Shown here: piece by piece, positions 1 to 4,698 of the stretch
Layout: each line of letters opens with the position of its first letter
How positions within the stretch are numbered: the first letter of the stretch is position 1
DNA from: Rhodoferax sp. OV413
GTDB taxonomy: Bacteria; Pseudomonadota; Gammaproteobacteria; Burkholderiales; Burkholderiaceae_C
DNA: 5,040 nucleotides
Reading direction: 5' to 3'
Assembly: GCA_945861195.1 (NCBI GenBank)
Contig: CAMATS010000210.1
Span: forward strand, 1 to 5,040
Position numbers and translations under genes: made by a program
The notes under the pieces: model-generated
Seen by the model: the letters and a program-made list of their open reading frames with translations, nothing else
Database searches by the model: none
Told to the model about the DNA's origin: nothing

Positions 1-369
1 CACTGGGACGTGATCGAGGGCCAGGGCGCGCTTTTTCACCCGGCTTATGCCGGGGTGACGCTGGGCCTGGTGCATGGCTCACAACCCGATGCCTTGGTGC
101 TCTGCCACGACCCGTCCCGCGACACCATCGAGGGTTACCCCGACTGTCCTATCCCTGATCTTCAGCACGCGATCGACCGATACCTGGAGGCGGCCCGCCT
201 GACCAACCGGCGGGCGCGTTGCGTGGGGGTCAGCATCAACTCGTCGTCTCTCACGGATGCCCAGTGGCTAGCCTACGCCGCGAGTGTCGGACTCAAGCTG
301 GGCCTGCCAGTGGTGGACCCGATGCGCGGCGGCGTTGACGCGCTGGCCGCCGCCCTGCTGGCACGATGA
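1..369 (+). CDS. dgcN: DgcN-type N-acetyltransferase (DUF1611 family), C-terminal part, cut by window start
   Basis: The frame is open from base 1 to a TGA at 367-369 and gives about 122 residues, roughly the last third of a protein whose family is usually about 330-350 residues. Visible features are an IEGQGAL segment followed by HPAYAGVTLGLVHGSQPDALVLCH, a CVGVSINSSSL strand/turn, and a closing GLPVVDPMRGGVDALAAALL. These are typical of the DUF1611 C-terminal, P-loop-NTPase-like domain. Family members named DgcN are reported to acetylate D-glutamate in a cytoplasmic D-Glu catabolic route; that function is taken from family knowledge, not seen here. The stop overlaps the next start as ATGA, the usual DgcN-DgcA pairing, which strengthens the call. 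The real start lies upstream of the window. Many databases still call such proteins DUF1611 or 'EBNA-1 nuclear protein', the latter a misannotation. Confidence 0.82.
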   Translation, partial: HWDVIEGQGALFHPAYAGVTLGLVHGSQPDALVLCHDPSRDTIEGYPDCPIPDLQHAIDRYLEAARLTNRRARCVGVSINSSSLTDAQWLAYAASVGLKLGLPVVDPMRGGVDALAAALLAR

Positions 370-1349
370 TCAGCTGCCGCACCAGCATCGAACATTGGGC
401 GATGACCGAGCCCTTCGAGATTGCACGCGAGGTCATCACCGACCTGCCGGTGTTGATGTTGGGCTTGGCCGACGAGCAGGGGCATGCCGGCCGTGCCGAG
501 GCAGCCGGGGTTGATTACGACGGCGAGACGCCACACAGCATGGCTGGACAAATCGCTGGTGTGCTTGACCAGTTGCATGACGACATCAGCGGCGCCGACC
601 TGATGCGCCTGCTGCCAGCGGGTGGCGCCCGCAATGCGCTGGACTGTGCCCTGTGGGACTTGCGCGCCAAGCAGACTGGCGTACCCGCCTGGCGCCAGGC
701 TGGTCTTGCCGGGCTGAAGCCGGTCATCACGGCCTACACCATCGGCCTGGGCGACGAGGCCACCACCCGGCGCAAGTTGCGGGCCGCCCGCCAGTACCCG
801 CTGCTCAAGCTCAAGGTCGATGCGCAGCGCCATGTCGAAATCGTTCGGATGGCGCGCGAGGAGCATCCGCAGGCGCGGCTCATGGTCGATGCGAACCAGG
901 CCTGGTCGCGTGCACTGCTGCTGGCGCTGCTGCCCGAGCTGGCAGCACTGGGTGTCGAGCTGGTGGAGCAGCCCCTGCCGCGTGGCCAGGACGCCGAGCT
1001 TGACGGTCTGGCCTCCCCGATTCCGCTGGCGGCCGACGAATCCTGCACAGATAGCAGCTCGCTGGCGAACCTGGTCGGCCGTTACCAATACATCACGATC
1101 AAACTGGACAAATGCGGTGGCCTGACCGAAGCCCTGGCCATGGCCGATGCGGCCGAGCAACGCGGCCTGGGGCTCATGGTGGGCAATATGTGTGGCACCT
1201 CGCTGGCCATGGCACCGGCCTTCCTGGTGGCGCAACGCTGCCGCTATGTGGACCTGGATGGCCCCCTGTTGCAGCAACTCGACCGTACAACACCGATGCA
1301 CTTTCACGACGGCCTGATTGAGCCGCCAACGGCTGCCCTCTGGGGCTGA
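366..1349 (+). CDS. dgcA: Enolase-superfamily racemase/epimerase, DgcA-type (N-acetyl-D-Glu racemase or dipeptide epimerase)
   Basis: A complete 327-residue protein of the muconate-lactonizing/dipeptide-epimerase branch of the enolase superfamily. The N-terminal capping domain runs to about residue 110, then the barrel follows. Catalytic features are all present: the KxK motif K148-L-K150 (LLKLKVDA), metal ligands D175 (MVDANQAW), E201 (ELVEQPLP) and D224 (AADES), and the distal lysine in IKLDKCGG (K246/K249). GNMCGTSLAMAPA (residues 273-285) is the typical last-barrel-strand motif. Older annotation would say L-Ala-D/L-Glu epimerase. The ATGA overlap with a dgcN-type gene favours the DgcA role, racemising N-acetyl-D-glutamate to N-acetyl-L-glutamate; this is inference from context. 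There is no clear Shine-Dalgarno before the ATG at 366, so translation is probably coupled to the upstream gene. Expected to be cytoplasmic and Mg-dependent. Confidence 0.85.
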   Translation: MISCRTSIEHWAMTEPFEIAREVITDLPVLMLGLADEQGHAGRAEAAGVDYDGETPHSMAGQIAGVLDQLHDDISGADLMRLLPAGGARNALDCALWDLRAKQTGVPAWRQAGLAGLKPVITAYTIGLGDEATTRRKLRAARQYPLLKLKVDAQRHVEIVRMAREEHPQARLMVDANQAWSRALLLALLPELAALGVELVEQPLPRGQDAELDGLASPIPLAADESCTDSSSLANLVGRYQYITIKLDKCGGLTEALAMADAAEQRGLGLMVGNMCGTSLAMAPAFLVAQRCRYVDLDGPLLQQLDRTTPMHFHDGLIEPPTAALWG

Positions 1350-1390
1350 GCGCTGCCACGGTCTCTGGCCCGCGTGTGCTGACCGCGAAC

Positions 1391-1408
1391 TGCCGCAAAA
1401 TCGCGGCA
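1391..1408 (+). promoter_or_regulatory. Inverted repeat abutting the carboxylase start codon; possible leaderless promoter
   Basis: TGCCGC (1391-1396), loop AAAATC, GCGGCA (1403-1408) form a perfect 6-bp inverted repeat that ends on the A of the chosen ATG. No ribosome binding site is seen. CAAAAT at 1396-1401 resembles a -10 box placed so that transcription could start at the ATG itself (leaderless mRNA), but no good -35 box is found 16-18 bases upstream. The repeat is seen; the regulatory role is a guess. Confidence 0.3.
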
Positions 1409-3309
1409 TGCATTTCATTCGATCTCCCCTTCAAGCGCAAATTGTTCAATGGCTGGTACAGCCCGGCGACCTGGTGCAGGCCGGTGCGCTGCTCGTGGTG
1501 TTGGAAGCCATGAAGATGGAGCACGAATTGCGGGCACCCTGCGCCGGCCGTGTGAGTGCGCTGTTGCGCGAAACGGGTGAGCTGGTGGCTGAAGGCGAAA
1601 TGCTGCTGAATATAGAGCAAGCTATTGAAGCGGAACAAGGGCTAGAGGCCGAAAACGCTCAAAGTTTTTCAGCCAGCCCACCAGGCCTTTCAACACCAGG
1701 CCCGGCTGCCCCGTCTGCCGTGCGGCCCGACCTGCTGCGCCTGCAGCAGCGGCAGGCCCTGACGCTGGACACCAGCCGGCCCGAGGCCATGGCCAAGCGC
1801 CACGCGCTGGGCCTGCGCAGCGCGCGGGAGAACATCGCCGACCTGTGTGACCCGGGCAGCTTTGTCGAGTACGGCGCGCTGGCAGTAGCCGCCCAGCGCA
1901 GCCGGCGCAGCGAGGAAGACCTGCAGCGCAACACCCCGGCCGACGGCATGGTGACTGGCATCGGCAGCATCAACCAGGCGCAATTCGGCACGGACGCGAC
2001 CCGCGCCGTGGTGATGGCCTATGACGCCACCGTGCTGGCCGGCACCCAGGGCATGCGCAACCACCAAAAAACCGACCGCCTGCTGGGCCTGGCGCTGCAG
2101 CAGCAACTCCCGGTGGTGCTGTTTGCCGAGGGCGGTGGCGGCCGTCCGGGCGATGTCGACATGCCCATCGTGGCCGGCCTGCATGTGGCCACCTTTGCCA
2201 GCTTTGCCCGCCTGAACGGTCGGGTACCGGTGCTGGCCATCGTGGCCGGGCGCTGCTTTGCCGGCAATGCCGCGCTGGCCGGCTGCGCCGACGTGATCAT
2301 TGCCACCCGGGGCAGCAACCTTGGCATGGGCGGCCCGGCCATGGTTGAGGGCGGTGGCCTGGGCGTGTTCAGCCCCGAGCAGATCGGCCCCAGCCCGGTG
2401 CAGCACGCCAATGGGGTGATCGATATCTTGGTGGACGACGAGGCTGCGGCCGTGGCGGCGGCCCGGCATTACCTGTCGTTCTTTCAGGGCCGCTTAACCG
2501 CAGGCGCAAACGTAAACCCAGCCGAAGACGCAGAGGCACAGGCTGCGATGGCGCCCGACCCGATGGCGCTGCGTGCCCTGGTGCCGGAGAACCGGCTGCG
2601 CGTCTACGACACCCGGGCCGCCATTCACGGCATCGCCGATACCGGCAGCGTGCTGCTGCTGCGCGAGGGTTTTGGTGCCGGCATGCACACGGCGCTGGCG
2701 CGCATCGGTGGGCGGCCGCTGGGCATTCTGGCCAACAACCCGCTGCACCTGGGCGGCGCCATTGATGCCGCCGCCGCCGACAAGGCCGCGCGCTTCATGC
2801 AGCTGTGCAATGCGCACGGCCTGCCGCTGCTGAGCCTGGTGGACACGCCAGGTTTTATGGTGGGGCCCGAGGCCGAGGCGCAGGCACAAGTGCGCCATGT
2901 CAGCCGCCTCTTTATTGCTGCGGCCCACCTGCGCGTGCCGTTTTTCAGCGTGGTGCTGCGCAAGGGCTACGGCCTGGGTGCCATGGCCATGTGCGCCGGC
3001 GGCTTCCACGCGCCCCAGTTCACGGTGGCCTGGCCCACCGGCGAGTTTGGCGCCATGGGGCTGGAGGGCGCGGTGCGCCTGGGCTACCGCAAAGAGCTCG
3101 AAGCCCAGCCCGAGGGGCCGGCGCGCGCGGCGCTGTTTGAGCAGTTGCTGGCGCAGGAATACGCCAAGGGCAGCGCCCTGAACATGGCCGCCACGCTGGA
3201 GATAGACGCGGTGATTGACCCGGCCGACACCCGCGAGTGGCTATTTAAGGGCTTACAAACGCAGCCAGCGCCCACATCCGGCAACCAACTGGCGATCGAC
3301 AGCTGGTAG
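1408..3309 (+). CDS. Biotin-containing acyl-CoA carboxylase carboxyltransferase (BCCP-CT fusion)
   Basis: A 633-residue protein from the ATG at 1408. The frame stays open upstream to a TTG at 1318, but that start would overlap dgcA and its extra 30 residues match nothing, whereas MHFIRSPLQAQI starts exactly like a biotinyl domain. Residues 1-70 are a biotin carboxyl carrier domain with EAMKM (biotinyl lysine K36) and a typical APCAGRVS hairpin. Residues about 71-105 are an acidic, Ser/Pro-rich linker. Residues about 106-633 are a two-lobed carboxyltransferase: EGGGGRPGD (241-249) and GRCFAGNAAL (281-290) in the first lobe, VDTPGFMVG (478-486) and RKGYGLGAM (518-526) in the second, where the oxyanion-hole glycines lie. 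The chain ends in IDSW, a usual end for propionyl-/methylcrotonyl-CoA carboxylase beta-type proteins. It would move CO2 from biotin to an acyl-CoA; the substrate cannot be read from sequence. The biotin carboxylase partner is not in the window. Confidence 0.85.
   Translation: MHFIRSPLQAQIVQWLVQPGDLVQAGALLVVLEAMKMEHELRAPCAGRVSALLRETGELVAEGEMLLNIEQAIEAEQGLEAENAQSFSASPPGLSTPGPAAPSAVRPDLLRLQQRQALTLDTSRPEAMAKRHALGLRSARENIADLCDPGSFVEYGALAVAAQRSRRSEEDLQRNTPADGMVTGIGSINQAQFGTDATRAVVMAYDATVLAGTQGMRNHQKTDRLLGLALQQQLPVVLFAEGGGGRPGDVDMPIVAGLHVATFASFARLNGRVPVLAIVAGRCFAGNAALAGCADVIIATRGSNLGMGGPAMVEGGGLGVFSPEQIGPSPVQHANGVIDILVDDEAAAVAAARHYLSFFQGRLTAGANVNPAEDAEAQAAMAPDPMALRALVPENRLRVYDTRAAIHGIADTGSVLLLREGFGAGMHTALARIGGRPLGILANNPLHLGGAIDAAAADKAARFMQLCNAHGLPLLSLVDTPGFMVGPEAEAQAQVRHVSRLFIAAAHLRVPFFSVVLRKGYGLGAMAMCAGGFHAPQFTVAWPTGEFGAMGLEGAVRLGYRKELEAQPEGPARAALFEQLLAQEYAKGSALNMAATLEIDAVIDPADTREWLFKGLQTQPAPTSGNQLAIDSW
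1609..1677 (+). repeat. Interspersed-repeat-like DNA forming the BCCP-CT linker
   Basis: This stretch is visibly less G+C-rich than the flanking codons and contains AAGCTATTGAAGCGG followed by ACAAGGGCTAGAGGCC and an A-rich tail. From memory, short intergenic repeats of the form 'AATAGCT...ACAAGGGCTAGAGGCC' are frequent in Comamonadaceae genomes. Here it is translated in frame as residues about 68-90 (acidic, Glu/Ala rich) between the two domains of the carboxylase. The compositional change is visible; the match to a repeat family is recollection and untested. Confidence 0.4.
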
Positions 3310-3602
3310 GCTCCGTAGACATCACTAAGTTCGAAACCCAGCTCGACGAATTCAAGACCTCGTTTGGGCGCAATTGGCGCTTGGCCTCCGAAGGCTTTGA
3401 AGAAGCCGTCAAGCGCATCGACGAAGCCATCAAGGACTTGGAAAAGACCAAGGAAGCGCTGCATAAGTCAGCAAACAATTTGCGACTCGCCAACGACAAG
3501 GCCGACGATCTGACGATCAAGAAGCTCACACGGGGCAACCCGACAATGGCGACTAAGTTCGCTGAGTTGCCGGGCACTATGACGTCGGCTGAGACAGAGT
3601 AG
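3310..3602 (+). pseudogene. C-terminal fragment of an unidentified conserved protein (no start codon)
   Basis: An open frame reads from just after the carboxylase stop (GSVDITKFETQLDEF...) to a TAG at 3600-3602, about 96 residues. The in-frame stop before it is at 3246-3248, and between there and the conserved part no ATG or GTG occurs; the first possible start is a TTG at 3381 inside the conserved region without a ribosome binding site. The peptide is strongly helical and charged (FEEAVKRIDEAIKDLEKT, likely coiled coil) and carries NLRLANDKADDLTIKKL followed by TRGNPTM. I recognise this as a conserved C-terminal tail of larger bacterial proteins, possibly DUF2130-related, but I cannot name the family with certainty. 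G+C is lower than in the carboxylase. Its missing N-terminal part and its position point to a truncated, foreign or rearranged gene remnant. Confidence 0.65.
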
Positions 3603-3617
3603 GCCCCGCTGGAGTGG

Positions 3618-3654
3618 GGAATCGGGTCAGATTCCAATTCTTTTCATCAATTGG
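3618..3654. repeat. Two nested inverted repeats, transposase-associated-repeat-like
   Basis: GGAATC (3618-3623), GGGTCA, GATTCC (3630-3635) is a perfect 6-bp inverted repeat. Overlapping it, CCAATT (3634-3639) pairs with AATTGG (3649-3654). The core GGGTCAGATTCCAATT looks like the imperfect palindromes (GGGGTCAGAxTCCAATT) that I remember around REP-associated/IS200-like transposase genes. No transposase is present here, so at best this is a solo copy or end remnant. The inverted repeats are seen directly; the family link is from memory. Confidence 0.45.
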
Positions 3655-3668
3655 CTTGCACACCCTAT

Positions 3669-3700
3669 AAAAAAGCCCAACAGCTCAGCTGTCGGGCTTT
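3669..3700 (-). terminator. Rho-independent terminator of the fasciclin gene, possibly bidirectional
   Basis: AAAGCCC (3672-3678) pairs with GGGCTTT (3694-3700), and inside it ACAGCT pairs with AGCTGT after one A/C mismatch, giving a long stem with a small loop. Read on the minus strand the stem runs into six T residues (3674-3669), about 45 bases past the fasciclin stop. On the plus strand only TTT follows, so termination of readthrough from the carboxylase side would be weaker. Confidence 0.85.
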
Positions 3701-3744
3701 ACACCTCATCACGGCCAGTCCTGTAAGCAGCTGGCCCTGTTAGA

Positions 3745-4161
3745 TCAGGCCTCTGGCGGCATCAGCACTGTGTCGATGACATGAATCACGCCATTGGTGC
3801 AAGCGATGTCGGTGGTGACCACTTTGGACGCGCCGTTCAAATGAACGCCGTCTTGGGTGTTGATGGCCACCACAGCGCCATTGACGGTGGCGGCGGACTG
3901 GCCGTCCATCGTTATCACGTCTGCAGCCATGACTGTGCCAGCCACCACGTGGTAGGTGAGGATAGCGGTCAGCTTGGGCAGGTCGGCCAACAAGGCTTCA
4001 ACAGTGCCGGCTGGCAGCTTGGCAAAGGCTTCGTCAGTCGGCGCAAACACGGTAAAGGGGCCTTCGCCCTTCAGCGTTGGAACCAGGCCAGCGGCAGTGA
4101 CGGCGGCGGCGAGGGTATTGAACGATCCAGCGGCAACGGCGGTATCAATGATGTCGTGCAT
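3745..4161 (-). CDS. Single-domain fasciclin (FAS1) protein
   Basis: A 138-residue protein made of one complete FAS1 domain: FTVFAPTDEAFAKLPAGTV (residues 36-54) is the H1 box, TYHVVAG (69-75) the central YH motif, and GVIHVIDTVLMP (124-135) the H2 box. FAS1 domains are usually secreted or membrane-anchored adhesion modules. Here the protein starts directly with MHDIIDTAV, already the first domain helix, with no signal peptide or membrane segment, so from sequence it is cytoplasmic or exported by an unusual way. The start is supported by AAAGGA (4168-4173, minus strand) six bases before the ATG. It ends 45 bases before a strong terminator and has no co-directional neighbour closer than the toxin region, so it is probably monocistronic. 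Its role is unknown. Confidence 0.9.
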   Translation of the reverse strand: MHDIIDTAVAAGSFNTLAAAVTAAGLVPTLKGEGPFTVFAPTDEAFAKLPAGTVEALLADLPKLTAILTYHVVAGTVMAADVITMDGQSAATVNGAVVAINTQDGVHLNGASKVVTTDIACTNGVIHVIDTVLMPPEA

Positions 4162-4167
4162 AAAAAT

Positions 4168-4173
4168 TCCTTT
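4168..4173 (-). promoter_or_regulatory. Ribosome binding site of the fasciclin gene
   Basis: On the minus strand AAAGGA lies six bases (ATTTTT) before the ATG at 4161, a good Shine-Dalgarno at normal distance. It decides the start in favour of the short, signal-peptide-less form. Confidence 0.75.
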
Positions 4174-4203
4174 GGGGGTTTGACCAGAAGTGATCAGCTA
4201 GAG

Positions 4204-4221
4204 CGCATGTGAATGCATGCG
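4204..4221. promoter_or_regulatory. Inverted repeat in the fasciclin leader
   Basis: CGCATG (4204-4209) and CATGCG (4216-4221) form a perfect 6-bp inverted repeat with a 6-base spacer, 43-60 bases upstream of the fasciclin ATG. It could be an operator half-site pair or a leader hairpin; nothing shows which. Confidence 0.35.
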
Positions 4222-4227
4222 TCTGGG

Positions 4228-4247
4228 TGCAAACGATATCGTTGGCA
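4228..4247. promoter_or_regulatory. Near-perfect 20-bp palindrome, candidate operator upstream of the fasciclin gene
   Basis: TGCAAACGATATCGTTGGCA is a palindrome except for one pair, with a perfect 12-bp core AACGATATCGTT (4232-4243). It sits 67-86 bases upstream of the fasciclin start. On the minus strand TTGTCA (4266-4261) lies 17 bases before AACGAT, so the palindrome would overlap the -10 region of a weak sigma70-like promoter. This is the layout of a repressor operator, but the -10 box is poor (3 of 6) and the regulator is unknown. Confidence 0.4.
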
Positions 4248-4526
4248 TAAGTCCCGGGCATGACAACGAAAAATTTCGGCACAGACGCCAATCGAATCTA
4301 GCGGCCCCGTTGACGTTGCGCTTTTTGGGGAGCGCTTTAGTTCGGTGGCTTTGCGTCACCGGCTTTAGCCGGGTTTGCCCTTCAATTTTCTTGTCCATCG
4401 GTTCTGCTTGGAACCGACGAGCTGATCTTATTAAATCAATGTTGGATGGGGTTGGATGGAGTCGCGCGCATAGCTAGCCGAGTAGCGCGAACACCTCTTA
4501 GATGCGGGCGATCAGCCCCAGTGGGC
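4248..4526. other. Non-coding stretch with several hairpins and a short tandem repeat
   Basis: I find no convincing gene on either strand between the fasciclin upstream region and the toxin-antitoxin remnants; the short open frames have no recognisable domains. Inverted repeats seen are GCGCT/AGCGC (4318-4322/4331-4335), CGGTG/CACCG (4343-4347/4357-4361), CCGGCT/AGCCGG (4359-4364/4367-4372) and TCGGTTC/GAACCGA (4398-4404/4411-4417). The second and third share bases 4359-4361 and exclude each other. GTTGGATGGG and GTTGGATGGA stand in tandem at 4441-4460. The stretch could hold regulatory RNA structure or decayed repeat DNA. Confidence 0.5.
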
Positions 4527-4607
4527 TCAGGGTAAGTTCATCGTCTTTTGCTGGCGATCGAAAGTTGGTAGGCTGCGGCACACCTGGGCCAAGGCCAGCG
4601 CGCGCTC
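4527..4607 (-). pseudogene. Possible C-terminal remnant of a second PIN-domain toxin
   Basis: In one minus frame, starting at the stop of the antitoxin fragment, about 26 residues read ERALALAQVCRSLPTFDRQQ and on to a TGA at 4527-4529. The pattern Ala-rich helix, then xTFDR, resembles the end of PIN domains, where the last acidic residue sits in (T)FD. A toxin directly after its Phd-type antitoxin would be the usual order, with most of the toxin deleted. The match is short and could be chance. Confidence 0.25.
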
Positions 4608-4698
4608 AAGCCTCGTAGTCCTTGGCTGTGACCATCACACCCACCACCCGGTCGCGGCGCAAGACCCGCACCGGCTCGCGCTGGGCCAGATCAATGCC
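4606..4698 (-). pseudogene. C-terminal half of a Phd/YefM-type antitoxin (fragment)
   Basis: About 30 residues, IDLAQREPVRVLRRDR followed by VVGVMVTAKDYEA and a TGA at 4606-4608, match the typical second half of Phd/YefM antitoxins, which bind promoter DNA and neutralise a partner toxin. The N-terminal half (usually ...AKNxFGxLL) is missing: upstream the same frame runs into the 3' end of the PIN toxin gene, whose stop is at 4698-4700, and offers no start codon. The protein also ends soon after KDYEA, earlier than most relatives. So it is a truncated remnant. It lies downstream of the toxin, the reverse of the usual antitoxin-toxin order. Confidence 0.65.

Noticed and set aside
1318..1407. 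N-terminal extension of the carboxylase from a TTG at 1318
   Set aside because: It overlaps the dgcA 3' end, has no similarity to biotinyl domains, and the ATG at 1408 gives the normal domain start.
273..1418. Long minus-strand open frame (381 residues) opposite dgcN/dgcA
   Set aside because: It is the antisense shadow of dgcA and the end of dgcN; no domain is recognisable, and the plus-strand frame has all enolase-superfamily catalytic motifs.
1690..2469. Minus-strand open frame of 259 residues inside the carboxylase
   Set aside because: His/Gly/Ala-rich shadow of a high-G+C gene; the opposite strand encodes a clear carboxyltransferase.
3781..4212. Plus-strand open frame of 143 residues opposite the fasciclin gene
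   Set aside because: Gly/His-rich shadow; the minus strand encodes a complete FAS1 domain with ribosome binding site and terminator.
4198..4398. Minus-strand open frame of 66 residues upstream of the fasciclin gene
   Set aside because: Runs through the candidate promoter and hairpins, shows no domain and no convincing ribosome binding site.
4300..4417. Integron attC-like recombination site
   Set aside because: Hairpins are present, but the paired RYYYAAC/GTTRRRY core boxes needed for an attC site are not found.
4217..4477. Plus-strand open frame of 86 residues in the hairpin-rich region
   Set aside because: No ribosome binding site, no recognisable domain, and it covers several inverted repeats; likely chance.
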